A stretch of 64,000 bases of DNA from Albidovulum marisflavi (GTDB taxonomy: Bacteria; Pseudomonadota; Alphaproteobacteria; Rhodobacterales; Rhodobacteraceae), in assembly GCF_025751435.1 (NCBI RefSeq), contig NZ_JAOWKY010000002.1, forward strand, positions 310,001 through 374,000. Direction: 5' to 3'. The notes below the pieces were generated by a model, which worked only from the letters and a program-made list of their open reading frames with translations, made no database searches and was not told the origin of the DNA. A program made the position numbers and the translations under genes. Of the stretch, positions 50,701 to 58,849 are shown one piece after another. Positions within the stretch are counted from its first letter, which is position 1, and each line of letters opens with the position of its first letter.

Positions 50701-51475
50701 CAAGGAAGACGAAAAGATCCGCTTCCGTGACATCGCCGCGCAGCCGCGCAAGATCATCTCGTCGCCCACCTGGTCCGGCATCGAAAGCGAGGAGGTCTGC
50801 TACAACGCCGGCTGGACCAACGTCCATGAACTGATCCCGTGGCGCACCGTCTCGGGCCGCCAGCAGCTTTACCAGGACCACGAATGGATGCAGGCCTTTG
50901 GCGAGTTCTTCGTGACATGGCGCCCGCCGGTCGACCTCAAGACCATCACGGCGGCAGCGACCAGCGCCCTTGGCGCCAGCGAAAAGCACGTCGTGCTGAA
51001 CTTCATCACCCCGCACCAGAAATGGGGCATCCACTCGACCTATTCCGACAACCTGCTGATGCTCACGCTGAACAGGGGCGGGCCGGTCGTCTGGATCTCC
51101 GAAAACGACGCCGCCACGGCGGGGATCGTCGACAACGACTGGGTCGAGGTCTTCAACTCCAACGGCGTTCTGACCGCGCGCGCGGTCGTCAGCCAGCGGA
51201 TGAAGGACGGAACGCTCTTCATGTACCACGCACAGGAAAAGATCGTGAACACGCCGGGATCGCAGATCACCGGCAAGCGGGGGGGCATCCACAACTCCGT
51301 CACCCGCGCGGTCGTCAAACCCACGCACATGATCGGCGGCTACGCCCAGCAGTCCTACGGCTTCAACTACTACGGCACGGTCGGCGCCAACCGCGATGAA
51401 CTCGTGGTCGTGCGCAAGATGGAGAAGGTCGACTGGCTCGACCGGCCGGCAGCAAGAACGGAGGCAGCGGAATGA
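47732..51475 (+). CDS. narG: Respiratory nitrate reductase alpha subunit NarG
   Basis: The 1247-residue catalytic subunit carries Mo-bis-MGD. The FS0 cluster ligands H51, C55, C59 and C94 are all present (STHGVNCTGSCSW, GCARGASY), and the molybdenum ligand is D223 in YDWYCDLPPASP. Length matches known NarG. It reduces nitrate to nitrite on the cytoplasmic face of the membrane, taking electrons from NarH. GGAGAG precedes the ATG. It overlaps narH by ATGA. Confidence 0.97.
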   Translation: MSHLLDRLNFLKSVRKDTFADGHGQTTIENRDWEDTYRNRWRHDKIVRSTHGVNCTGSCSWKIYVKSGIVTWETQQTDYPRTRPDLPNHEPRGCARGASYSWYLYSANRVKTPLVRGRLMRMWRDLRKTLSPVEAWKAIQADPAKRADYTRTRGKGGFVRAGWDEVTEIVAAANAYTAKTYGPDRVFGFSPIPAMSMVSYAAGSRYLSLLGGTCMSFYDWYCDLPPASPMTWGEQTDVPESADWYNAGFLILWGSNVPQTRTPDAHFYTEARYRGTKSAVVSPDYSEAAKFSDIWLNAKQGTDAALGMAMGHVILREYHLDRQAAYFEDYCRKYTDMPMLVKLEPKGDSFVPGRQLRAADFDGALGQSNNPDWKTVALDEKTGKIVVPNGSIGFRWGEQGSWNLEETAGGKDVTLKMSLVLDTDRDDVIGVDFPYFGGQATNGWANDARGDVLTRNVPVKKIRLADGQDHYVATVFDLLCANYSLDRGLDGDHVTNDYDADVPFTPAWAERITGVKRDRIIQVAREFASNAEKTNGKSMIIIGAAMNHWYHMDMNYRAAINMLVMCGCVGQSGGGWAHYVGQEKLRPQTGWTALAFALDWARPPRHMNSTSAWYAHTDQWRYETVTSSEILSPTAPDGDWKDLSLIDYNIRAERMGWLPSAPQLRTNPLEVGRAAKDAGKPIPEYVAEQLKAGTLEMSAEDPDAPENWPRNLFVWRSNLLGSSGKGHEYFLKHLLGTDHGVLGKDLGEEGRTKPVEARWHDKAPEGKLDLLVTLDFRMSTTAVYSDIVLPTASWYEKDDLNTSDMHPFIHPLQAAVDPAYESKTDWEIFKAIARKFSEVAPEILGVETDVVQLPLQHDSPMEIAQSTVKDWKKGECDLVPGKTAPNYIAVERDYPNLYARFTSLGPLMEKVGNGGKGISWDTKEEVHHLKDLNGTHHEGPTQGMAKIETAIDAAEVILMLAPETNGEVAVKAWEALSKATGREHAHLAEVKEDEKIRFRDIAAQPRKIISSPTWSGIESEEVCYNAGWTNVHELIPWRTVSGRQQLYQDHEWMQAFGEFFVTWRPPVDLKTITAAATSALGASEKHVVLNFITPHQKWGIHSTYSDNLLMLTLNRGGPVVWISENDAATAGIVDNDWVEVFNSNGVLTARAVVSQRMKDGTLFMYHAQEKIVNTPGSQITGKRGGIHNSVTRAVVKPTHMIGGYAQQSYGFNYYGTVGANRDELVVVRKMEKVDWLDRPAARTEAAE

Positions 51476-52992
51476 AAGTCCGTGCACAAATCGGCATGGT
51501 GCTGAACCTGGACAAATGCATCGGGTGTCACACCTGTTCGGTCACCTGCAAGAACGTCTGGACCAGCCGCGACGGCGTCGAATACGCCTGGTTCAACAAC
51601 GTCGAGACCAAGCCCGGCATCGGCTACCCGAAAGACTGGGAAAACCAGAAGCGCTGGAACGGCGGCTGGGAACGCACGGCATCGGGCGGCCTTCGCCCGA
51701 AGCAGGGCGGCAAGTGGCGGATCCTGGCGAACATCTTCGCCAACCCCGACCTACCCGAGATCGACGATTTCTACGAACCGTTCGACTTCGACTACGACCA
51801 CCTGAAGTCGGCACCCGAGATGGAAGCCTTCCCGACCGCGCGCCCGCGCTCCAAGGTCTCGGGCGAGCGGATGGAGAAGATCGAATGGGGCCCCAACTGG
51901 GAAGAGATCCTGGGTGGAGAATTCGCAAAGCGGTCCAAGGACTACAACTTCGAGGGCATCCAGAAGGACATCTACGGGCAGTATGAAAATACGTTCATGA
52001 TGTACCTGCCGCGGCTTTGCGAACACTGCCTGAACCCGGCCTGCGCCGCATCCTGCCCCTCGGGCGCGATCTACAAGCGCGAAGAGGACGGCGTCGTGCT
52101 GATCGACCAGGAAAAATGCCGGGGCTGGCGGATGTGCGTCTCGGGCTGTCCCTACAAGAAGATCTACTACAACTGGTCGACGGGTAAGTCCGAGAAGTGC
52201 ACGCTGTGCTATCCACGCCTGGAATCCGGCATGCCGACGGTCTGTTCGGAAACCTGCGTGGGCCGGATCCGTTATATCGGCGTGATGCTGTACGACGCCG
52301 ACAAGATCGCGGATGCGGCGTCAGTCGCGGACGAGAAGGAGCTGTATGACGCCCAGCTTGGCGTGTTCCTGGACCCGAACGATCCCAAGGTGATCGAGGC
52401 CGCCCGTTCCGAGGGTGTGCCCGAGGACTGGATCGAAAGCGCCCGGAAGTCGCCGATCTGGAAGATGGCGATGGACTGGAAGATCGCCTTCCCGCTGCAC
52501 CCGGAATACCGGACGCTGCCGATGGTGTGGTACATCCCGCCACTGTCACCGATCCAGAACGCCGCCGCCGCGGGCCAGATCGCGAGCCAGGACGACATGC
52601 CGGACGTGAAATCGCTCCGCATTCCGGTGCGTTACCTTGCCAACATGCTGACGGCAGGGGACGAGGCGCCGATCATATCCGCGCTGGAACGGATGCTGGC
52701 GATGCGTTCGTACATGCGGTCCAAGACCGTGGACGGGGTCGTCAACCTGGGCGTCGCCAACCGTGTCGGCCTCACGCCCCACCAGATCGACGAGATGTAC
52801 CGGATCATGGCCATCGCCAACTACGAGGACCGTTTCGTCATCCCGACGACGCACCGCGAGGTGGTCGAGGACGCCTACGACCTGCGCGGCGGCTGCGGCT
52901 TCACCGATGGCAACGGCTGCTCGACAGGATCGACCGGCGGCAAGCTTTTCGGCAGCCGCAAGTTCGTCACACCCACGGAGGGCTGGAAATGA
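51472..52992 (+). CDS. narH: Respiratory nitrate reductase beta subunit NarH
   Basis: The 506-residue electron-transfer subunit has four cysteine groups: CIGCHTCSVTCKN at the N-terminus, CEHCLNPACAASCPSGA near 184, CRGWRMCVSGCPYKK near 217 and KCTLCYPRLESG near 245. The tryptophan in CRGW marks the [3Fe-4S] cluster, as in other NarH proteins. It passes electrons from NarI hemes to NarG. It overlaps both neighbours by ATGA junctions. Confidence 0.97.
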   Translation: MKVRAQIGMVLNLDKCIGCHTCSVTCKNVWTSRDGVEYAWFNNVETKPGIGYPKDWENQKRWNGGWERTASGGLRPKQGGKWRILANIFANPDLPEIDDFYEPFDFDYDHLKSAPEMEAFPTARPRSKVSGERMEKIEWGPNWEEILGGEFAKRSKDYNFEGIQKDIYGQYENTFMMYLPRLCEHCLNPACAASCPSGAIYKREEDGVVLIDQEKCRGWRMCVSGCPYKKIYYNWSTGKSEKCTLCYPRLESGMPTVCSETCVGRIRYIGVMLYDADKIADAASVADEKELYDAQLGVFLDPNDPKVIEAARSEGVPEDWIESARKSPIWKMAMDWKIAFPLHPEYRTLPMVWYIPPLSPIQNAAAAGQIASQDDMPDVKSLRIPVRYLANMLTAGDEAPIISALERMLAMRSYMRSKTVDGVVNLGVANRVGLTPHQIDEMYRIMAIANYEDRFVIPTTHREVVEDAYDLRGGCGFTDGNGCSTGSTGGKLFGSRKFVTPTEGWK

Positions 52993-53690
52993 AGACCTTC
53001 AAGGCGCTGTCGGCGCTGCTGTCCTACCCTTCGAAGGACCTCAAGTCTGCGATCCCCGCGATCCGCGAGGTTCTGAACGCCGAGGGCCTGCTGAGCCGCG
53101 GCCAGCGCACCGCGCTGGAGCCGCTGCTGACGGACCTGGAATCCGCCGACATCTATGATCTGCAGGAGCGCTACGTGCTCCTGTTCGACCGCTCGCGGAC
53201 GCTCTCGCTCAACCTGTTCGAGCATATCCACGGCGAAAGCCGGGATCGCGGCGGCGCGATGGTCGACCTGCTGGAAACCTACCGGGCGGGCGGCTTCGAC
53301 CTGACGGGGCCGGAGCTTCCGGATCACCTGCCGGTCTTGCTGGAATACCTCTCGACCCGGCCCCTCGCCGAGGCGCGGGGCCTTCTCGCCGACGCCGGGC
53401 ACATCATCGCGGCGGTGGCCGAACGGCTGACACGGCGCGACACGCCCTATGCGGCGGTCCTGGACACGCTGGCGCGTCTTGCCGGAGCCGGGTCCGACAG
53501 CCCCGAGGCCGAGGCGCTATTGTCCGAGGCCGACGACGATCCCGAGGACCTCGAGGCGCTGGACGCGATCTACGAGGAGGCGCAGGTGACCTTCGCCCCG
53601 GATCCCAACGCGGGATGCCCGATCTCGCGCGACATCCTCGCGCGGATGGACGTCCCAAGGAACCCGGCCACGGCCGGAGCGCCCCAGTGA
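52989..53690 (+). CDS. narJ: Nitrate reductase assembly chaperone NarJ
   Basis: The 233-residue TorD-family chaperone starts MKTFKALSALLSYPSKDL and has the NarJ core YVLLFDRSRTLSLNLFEHIH followed by ESRDRGGAMVDL. It guides molybdenum cofactor insertion into NarG and is not part of the final enzyme. The C-terminus is acidic. The ATG overlaps the narH stop; the open frame further upstream lies within narH and is not used. Confidence 0.93.
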   Translation: MKTFKALSALLSYPSKDLKSAIPAIREVLNAEGLLSRGQRTALEPLLTDLESADIYDLQERYVLLFDRSRTLSLNLFEHIHGESRDRGGAMVDLLETYRAGGFDLTGPELPDHLPVLLEYLSTRPLAEARGLLADAGHIIAAVAERLTRRDTPYAAVLDTLARLAGAGSDSPEAEALLSEADDDPEDLEALDAIYEEAQVTFAPDPNAGCPISRDILARMDVPRNPATAGAPQ

Positions 53691-53703
53691 AGGAGGGCTA
53701 ACG

Positions 53704-54387
53704 ATGCACCAGTTCATCTTCGGTATTTACCCATACATCGCCTTGTCGGTGCTGCTTCTGGGATCGATCGCGCGCTATGAACGCGACCCGTTCACATGGA
53801 AGTCGTCGTCCTCTCAGCTTCTGCGCCGCAGGCAGCTTGTCATCGGCTCTGTCCTTTTTCATGTGGGCGTGCTGGTGATCTTCTTCGGCCACCTGGTTGG
53901 CCTCCTGACGCCCATCCAGGTCTTCGACGCGCTTGGCATCAGCCACGGCGCGAAGCAGCTTCTGGCGGTCGTCGCGGGTGGCATCGCGGGGGTCATGGCC
54001 CTGACAGGGGGAACGATGCTTCTGCACCGTCGGTTGAAGGATCCGCGCGTCAGGGCGACGTCCAGCTTTGCCGACACGGGTATCCTGGCGCTTCTCTTGA
54101 TCCAGCTCGTGCTTGGCATGTTGACGATCTTCGTCTCGCTCCAGCACCTGGACGGGCACGAGATGACCAAGTTCATGGCTTGGGCTTCGGGGATCTTCAC
54201 CTTCGATGGCAACGCGGCCAGCTACGTTCGGGATGCCAACATCCTGTTCAAGCTGCACATCTTCCTTGGTCTGACCATCTTCCTGCTGTTCCCGTTCACG
54301 CGGCTGGTGCACATGCTTTCGGCGCCGGTCCGCTACCTGTGGCGGCCCGGCTACCAGATCGTCCGTACGAAGAAGCGCGGGGCCTGA
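53704..54387 (+). CDS. narI: Respiratory nitrate reductase gamma subunit NarI
   Basis: The 227-residue cytochrome b subunit has five transmembrane helices. Heme-ligand histidines are in LFHVGVLVIFFGHLVGL near 50-66 and in KLHIFLGLTIFLLFPFTRLVH near 185-205. It oxidises quinol and anchors NarGH to the membrane. AGGAGGG precedes the start. The next gene follows the stop by one base. Confidence 0.95.
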   Translation: MHQFIFGIYPYIALSVLLLGSIARYERDPFTWKSSSSQLLRRRQLVIGSVLFHVGVLVIFFGHLVGLLTPIQVFDALGISHGAKQLLAVVAGGIAGVMALTGGTMLLHRRLKDPRVRATSSFADTGILALLLIQLVLGMLTIFVSLQHLDGHEMTKFMAWASGIFTFDGNAASYVRDANILFKLHIFLGLTIFLLFPFTRLVHMLSAPVRYLWRPGYQIVRTKKRGA

Positions 54388-54388
54388 G

Positions 54389-55180
54389 ATGGGACCGCTT
54401 CTGACCGACATCACGGTGAACGGCGAGGTCATCCCCGCCGCCGCCATCGCCGCCGAGGCACAGATGCACGCCGCGCCCAAGGGCAAGCCGGGTCTTGCCT
54501 GGCGGGCGGCGGGACGGGCGCTCGCGGTCCGCGCCTTGCTCTTGCAAGAGGCTCGTCGGCGCGGGCTTGCACCTTTGCCGGTCACCGATGGCGGCCTGGC
54601 AGAGACAGAAGACGAAGCGTTGGTGCGTCAGCTTCTGGACTTGGCTGTGAAGCCCAATGCCGCGGACGAAGCCAAGGCACGCGCCGCCTACGATGCCGAT
54701 CCGGCCCGTTGGCGCGCGCCCACGCTTTACGAGGCTGCGCACATCTTGTTTCCCTGCCGGCCCGACGATACCGAGGGCCGGGCACAGGCACGCGCCAGGG
54801 CCGAAGCGGCGCTGGCAGAACTTGCTCGCGCCCCCCGCAACTTCGACACGCTGGCACGCGACCTGTCCGCCTGCGCATCCCGCGATGCCGGCGGACGCCT
54901 GGGCCAGATCGCCACCGGAGACACCGTGCCCGAGTTCGAGGACGCGCTGAACGCCCTGGCGGAGGGCGAGATCGCCGCAACCCCGATCGCGACGCGCTAT
55001 GGGTATCACATCATCCGCCTTGATGCCCGCGCCGAAGGGGCGATCCTGCCCTACGAAACGGTGGCCCCGCGCATCCGCGAAATGCTGGCGAAGGCGGCCT
55101 GGGCCACGGCCGCCCGTGAATTCGTCGCAGCGCTTGCGGCCCGGGCCGCTGTCAGCGGCATCGACCTGAAGGCTGCATGA
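54389..55180 (+). CDS. Parvulin-type peptidyl-prolyl isomerase in nar operon
   Basis: The 263-residue protein has an N-terminal helical region (VNGEVIPAAAIAAEAQ) like SurA/PpiC/NifM proteins, then a parvulin domain from about 118 to 220 (EAAHILFPC, ARDLSACASRDAGGRLGQI, VPEFEDALNALAEGEI, TRYGYHIIRLD). No signal peptide is visible, so it is probably cytoplasmic and could help fold NarGHI, as NifM does for nitrogenase. Starting one base after narI and one base before the next gene, it is clearly in the operon. Confidence 0.85.
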   Translation: MGPLLTDITVNGEVIPAAAIAAEAQMHAAPKGKPGLAWRAAGRALAVRALLLQEARRRGLAPLPVTDGGLAETEDEALVRQLLDLAVKPNAADEAKARAAYDADPARWRAPTLYEAAHILFPCRPDDTEGRAQARARAEAALAELARAPRNFDTLARDLSACASRDAGGRLGQIATGDTVPEFEDALNALAEGEIAATPIATRYGYHIIRLDARAEGAILPYETVAPRIREMLAKAAWATAAREFVAALAARAAVSGIDLKAA

Positions 55181-55181
55181 G

Positions 55182-55796
55182 ATGGGCCAGGTTCTGCAGG
55201 CGCTGCTGGACAGGAACCGGGATTGGTCGGCGCAGATCCGCGCGGCGTCGCCGGACTATTTCGACGGCCTGGCCGAACAACAGGCGCCGGAGTTCCTCTG
55301 GATCGGCTGTTCCGACAGCCGCGTTCCCGCGAACGTCATCTCGGGCCTCGCCCCGGGTGAGGTCTTCGTCCACCGGAACGTGGCGAATGTCGTGCACTCG
55401 TCCGACATGAACCTGCTGTCGGTGCTTGAATTTGCGGTGGACGCGCTTGGAATTCGCCAGATCATCGTCTGCGGGCACTACGGTTGCGGAGGCGTGCGCG
55501 CCGCGACCGAAGAGGACCTTCCGCACGGCCTGGCAGATCACTGGCTTGAACCGATCCGCCGACTTGCCAAGCGCCATGCGCGGGAACTGTCCGAGATCGC
55601 GGACATCGAACAGCGCCGCGACCGTCTTGCCGAGTTCAACGTCCTTGAAAGCGTCGCCCGTGTCGCCGAGACGCCGATCCTGCGCCGGGCCTGGAGCAAG
55701 GGCGACTATCCCCTGATCCACGGCCTGATCTACGGCATCCGGGACGGGGTCCTTCGAAGCCTCGACTGCACCATAAGCGGCGCCGACAGGCGCTGA
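55182..55796 (+). CDS. Beta-class carbonic anhydrase
   Basis: The 204-residue enzyme has the zinc ligands C43, H99 and C102 (GCSDSR, VCGHYGCGG) and the catalytic dyad D45/R47. VFVHRNVANVV near 61-71 is also conserved. It interconverts CO2 and bicarbonate in the cytoplasm. It follows the isomerase by one base, placing it in the nar transcript. A role in pH or bicarbonate supply during nitrate respiration is inferred. Confidence 0.92.
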   Translation: MGQVLQALLDRNRDWSAQIRAASPDYFDGLAEQQAPEFLWIGCSDSRVPANVISGLAPGEVFVHRNVANVVHSSDMNLLSVLEFAVDALGIRQIIVCGHYGCGGVRAATEEDLPHGLADHWLEPIRRLAKRHARELSEIADIEQRRDRLAEFNVLESVARVAETPILRRAWSKGDYPLIHGLIYGIRDGVLRSLDCTISGADRR

Positions 55797-55807
55797 AAGG
55801 AACAGAC

Positions 55808-56323
55808 ATGCGACTTGCCTACGTCACTTCCCTTGAGCGCGGCGTGACCGACAGGGTCCTGGCCGAAGCGGCCAATGAACTGATGAAGCGCGGGCTTCGC
55901 CCGGCCGGGGTCGTCCAGACGAACATCCTGCGGCCCCAGCGGTTTCACTGCGACATGGACCTTGTGCTGCTGCCCGACGGGCCGACGATCAACATCACGC
56001 AAGACCTTGGCGCGAACGCGCGCGGCTGCCGACTGGATCCCGGCGCGCTGGAACAGGCCGTCGCGCAAGTTTCTGCACGGCTTCAGGGCGGCGAGGCGGA
56101 CGTGCTGATCCTGAACAAGTTCGGCAAGCACGAAGCCGAGGGACGCGGCTTCCGCGAACCCATCGCAAACGCCCTCGAGGCCGGTCTTCCCGTGATCCTC
56201 GGCGTGAACGGCCTCAATCTGGATGCCTTTCTGGAATTCAGCGCGGGATGTGCCGAAAGGCTGGACTGCACCGCGTCGGCGCTGGTCGGCTGGGTGGAAA
56301 ACGAACTGGCGCTTGCGGCCTGA
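55808..56323 (+). CDS. DUF2478 protein (nucleotide-binding-like, molybdenum context)
   Basis: The 171-residue protein has the DUF2478 pattern: LEQAVAQVSARLQGGEADVLILNKFGKHEAEGRGF (residues ~85-119, in part) and GLPVILGVNGLNLDAFLEFS. The D-V-L-I-x-N-K-F-G-K motif looks like a nucleotide-binding site. This family occurs beside molybdate transport and molybdoenzyme genes, so a link to cofactor supply for NarG is likely; its reaction is unknown. An AAGGAACAG precedes the ATG. It is the last gene of the nar operon. Confidence 0.8.
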   Translation: MRLAYVTSLERGVTDRVLAEAANELMKRGLRPAGVVQTNILRPQRFHCDMDLVLLPDGPTINITQDLGANARGCRLDPGALEQAVAQVSARLQGGEADVLILNKFGKHEAEGRGFREPIANALEAGLPVILGVNGLNLDAFLEFSAGCAERLDCTASALVGWVENELALAA

Positions 56324-56372
56324 ACGACGCGTTCGGGTTGGCGGTCGAGGCTTGATCCGGCCAGCCGAGGCT

Positions 56373-56396
56373 CCCGCAGATCGGCACCGCTGCGGG
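56373..56396 (+). terminator. Hairpin between nar operon and convergent unit
   Basis: A perfect 7-bp stem CCCGCAG/CTGCGGG with a 10-base loop lies about 50 bases after DUF2478. There is no T-run. It is a likely bidirectional end between convergent transcripts. Confidence 0.45.
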
Positions 56397-56417
56397 CGGT
56401 CCCTGCCCCACCCTGCC

Positions 56418-56711
56418 TCAGGGCTCGGGCAGCCCTTCGACGATCGTCAGGTGAACGATGGCCGCACCTTCGCGGTGCCGGCACGCGTCCTGATAGGCTT
56501 CCGAGGCATAGCAGGCTTTCGCGGCCGCCAAGGACGCGAACCGGATCACGACGTGGCGCTGAAGGTCGGGACCTTCAAGCACCTCGGCCTCTCCGCCGCG
56601 CGCAAGGAAGGTTGCCCCGTGTTGCGCAAGCGCGGCTGCGGCACGCTGCTGATAGCCTTTGTAGGCCTCGGCGTCCGTCACGGTGACATGGGCGATCCAG
56701 TAGGCGCTCAT
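56418..56711 (-). CDS. DUF1330 family small protein
   Basis: The 97-residue ferredoxin-fold (dimeric alpha/beta barrel) protein begins MSAYWIAHVTVTDAEAYKGY, with HGATFLARGGEAEVLEG and RFASLAAAKACYASEAYQ. These are the DUF1330 hallmarks. Function in the family is unknown. The ATG overlaps the stop of the upstream GntR gene (ATGA), so the two are co-transcribed. Link to the divergent monooxygenase operon suggests a small enzyme or binding role with its substrate. Confidence 0.88.
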   Translation of the reverse strand: MSAYWIAHVTVTDAEAYKGYQQRAAAALAQHGATFLARGGEAEVLEGPDLQRHVVIRFASLAAAKACYASEAYQDACRHREGAAIVHLTIVEGLPEP

Positions 56712-57385
56712 TCTTGGCTCTCCAGGCTTTGCCGCGCGATCTCGGCCGCGTCGCGCAAATGGTCGCTGACCGCCGCCGCCGCGGCCTCGGGTTGGCCTGC
56801 GCAGATCGCATCGCAGATCCGGGCCATGTGTGCGGGGCCCGACACGCGCCGGTTGCTGCTGGCAAGCGTCAGCGCGCGCAGTCGCGAAATCCGGCCGTTC
56901 AGCCGCTGGACGATCTCCCACGCGATGGTGTGGCCCGCCGCAGTGAAGATGACCTCGTAATACGCCGTCGTCGCGGTGTAGAGCTCAAGCGGGCCGCCAT
57001 GGGCGAAGGCACGGTTGAGTTCCTCAAGCGCCGCCCTGAGCCGATTTGCTATGTCCTGATCGCAGACGCGCGCGCAGGCGGCGGCGGCGTCGGCCTCAAG
57101 CAGCCGGCGTATGTCGTAGATCTGGCGCGCGCCCTGCCAATCCAGCAGCGCGACGACAGGCCCCGACCTTGGCTGCGTTTCGACCAGCCCTTCCGCCTCA
57201 AGATACCGGATCGCCTCGCGCACGATGGAGCGTGAAACCCCCAGAAGGTCGCAAAGACTGCGCTCCACCAGCCGCTCTCCGCCGGAAAAGCGCCCGGTGA
57301 TTATGGCCTGGCGCAGCCGATCGACGGCAAGCGACCGCAGGGTCGTCGCAGGGTAGTCGATCCGCATGTCATCGGCGTTTTCCAT
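56708..57385 (-). CDS. GntR/FCD-family regulator of the divergent catabolic operon
   Basis: The 225-residue protein has a GntR winged helix (LRQAIITGRFSGGERLVERS then LLGVSRSIVREAIRYLEAEGLV) and an FCD domain from about 85. It is transcribed away from the DUF1185 operon across a 95-base gap containing TGGTATACCA, a plausible GntR operator. It therefore probably represses the operon until a pathway metabolite binds the FCD domain. Confidence 0.85.
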   Translation of the reverse strand: MENADDMRIDYPATTLRSLAVDRLRQAIITGRFSGGERLVERSLCDLLGVSRSIVREAIRYLEAEGLVETQPRSGPVVALLDWQGARQIYDIRRLLEADAAAACARVCDQDIANRLRAALEELNRAFAHGGPLELYTATTAYYEVIFTAAGHTIAWEIVQRLNGRISRLRALTLASSNRRVSGPAHMARICDAICAGQPEAAAAAVSDHLRDAAEIARQSLESQE

Positions 57386-57443
57386 GCGCGAATCCTATGG
57401 ATTGGCGGCGGCGAACGCAACTGAATATTGACAGACTATATTC

Positions 57444-57453
57444 TGGTATACCA
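57444..57453. promoter_or_regulatory. Palindromic GntR operator candidate
   Basis: TGGTATACCA is a perfect palindrome of FadR-like TGGT-N2-ACCA form, 28 bases before the DUF1185 start. A TTGACA at 57428-57433 could be the -35 element, so bound regulator would block the promoter. No good -10 match at ideal spacing was seen. Confidence 0.5.
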
Positions 57454-57480
57454 ACATACAAGTGAAAAAAGGAGCGACTG

Positions 57481-58083
57481 ATGCCCGCAGAGATTCGCAA
57501 GACACTCACACTTGTGGAAACGACATTGATCGAGGGAGGGCGTGCCGCGCCGCGACCGCTGAAGCTGATCGCGGCAGTTGCCGTCCTTCGCAACCCCTGG
57601 GCGGGTCGAGGGTTTGTCGAGGACCTGAAACCCGAGATCCATGCCGTCGCACCGGACCTGGGCGCGCTTCTGACGGGCATGGTGCTTGAGGCCGCCGGCG
57701 GCGCCGACGCGGTCGAGGGCTACGGCAAGGCCGCCGTCGTGGGCCTGGACGGAGAACTGGAACACGCCAACGCACTGATCCACACCCTGCGGTTCGGCAA
57801 TCATTACCGGCAGGCCGTCGGCGCCAAGACCTACCTGGCCTTCACCAGTGTCCGCGGCCCCGCGAACTGCTCTGTCATGATCCCCCTGATGGACAAGCAC
57901 GACGAAGGCCGGCGGTCCCATTACCAGACGGTGCACTTCTCGGTCCCCGACGCGCCCGCGGCGGATGAGCTGATCGTGGCGCTTGGGGCTTCGACGGGTG
58001 GGCGGCCGCACCACCGCATTGGCGACCGCTACCAGGATCTGAGGGACCTTGGACATGATGTCTCGAACCCTGCGGCTGTCTGA
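57481..58083 (+). CDS. DUF1185 'amino acid synthesis' family protein
   Basis: The 200-residue protein matches DUF1185: AVLRNPWAGRGFVEDL near 34-49, GYGKAAVVGLDGELEHANALIHT near 80-102 and FGNHYRQAVGAKTYLAFTSVRG near 105-126. The family name is historical and the reaction unknown. It is the first gene of a five-gene catabolic unit; GGAG precedes the ATG. Its gene overlaps the next one by 29 bases. Confidence 0.87.
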   Translation: MPAEIRKTLTLVETTLIEGGRAAPRPLKLIAAVAVLRNPWAGRGFVEDLKPEIHAVAPDLGALLTGMVLEAAGGADAVEGYGKAAVVGLDGELEHANALIHTLRFGNHYRQAVGAKTYLAFTSVRGPANCSVMIPLMDKHDEGRRSHYQTVHFSVPDAPAADELIVALGASTGGRPHHRIGDRYQDLRDLGHDVSNPAAV

Positions 58084-58849
58084 CGGGCTGTGCGCAAACG
58101 TGGTCGAGGCGGGTTCGGGCGAGCCCGTCCTGCTGATCCACGGCGTCGGCATGTGTGCCGGGGCCTGGGAGCCTCAGACGGCGGCGCTGAGCGCAGATTA
58201 CCGCGTGCTGGCGGTCGACATGCCGGGTCATGGCGGCAGTGACCCGCTTCCCGGCGCGCCGCTCCTGCCGGACTATGTTGACTGGGCGGCGCGTGTGGTC
58301 GATGCGCTTGACCTTGGCCCGGTGTCGGTCGCGGGGCACTCGATGGGCGCGTTGATCGCGGCGGGACTGGCTGCAGAGCGGCCCGACCTTGTGCGGCGCG
58401 CAGCACTTCTGAACGGGGTCTATCGCCGCGCCCCCGAAGCGAAGGCTGCGGTTCTGGCGCGCGCGTCAGAGATCGGCGCAGGCCATGGCGGCATAGAGGC
58501 CCCCCTGGCCCGATGGTTCGGCCCGGAGCAGTCCGAAATACGCGACAAGGTTGCAGGCTGGCTGCGTAACGTTTCGCGATCGGGCTACGCTGCCGCCTAC
58601 CGCGCCTTCGCCGAGGGCGATGAGGTCTACGCGGCGCGTCTGGGTTTGATCCGCTGCCCGCTTCTGGTGATGACCGCGGACGAAGACGCCAATTCGACAC
58701 CCGAGATGACCAGGGCCATGGCCGCGCTTGCCCCCTTGGGGCGGGCCGTCGTCGTGCCGGGGCATCGGCACATGCTGAACCTGACCGCACCTGATATCGT
58801 CACCGCCGAACTGCGCCGCTGGCTATCCACCGAGGAGACTGCCCCATGA
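58055..58849 (+). CDS. Alpha/beta-fold hydrolase
   Basis: The 264-residue protein has the oxyanion segment LLIHGVGM near 26-33, the nucleophile S96 in GHSMG, and a late histidine in VVVPGHRHMLN. The acid is probably the aspartate in VMTADEDAN. It would hydrolyse an ester, lactone or similar bond in the pathway substrate. I chose ATG 58055 because GAGGG lies nine bases upstream; TTG 58049 and ATG 58058 are alternatives. It overlaps both neighbours. Confidence 0.85.
   Translation: MMSRTLRLSDGLCANVVEAGSGEPVLLIHGVGMCAGAWEPQTAALSADYRVLAVDMPGHGGSDPLPGAPLLPDYVDWAARVVDALDLGPVSVAGHSMGALIAAGLAAERPDLVRRAALLNGVYRRAPEAKAAVLARASEIGAGHGGIEAPLARWFGPEQSEIRDKVAGWLRNVSRSGYAAAYRAFAEGDEVYAARLGLIRCPLLVMTADEDANSTPEMTRAMAALAPLGRAVVVPGHRHMLNLTAPDIVTAELRRWLSTEETAP

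Noticed and set aside
48902-51487. 861-codon open frame on the minus strand
   Set aside because: It lies entirely antisense to narG, which has complete cofactor motifs. Long antisense frames are expected in GC-rich coding DNA and the translation shows no family features.
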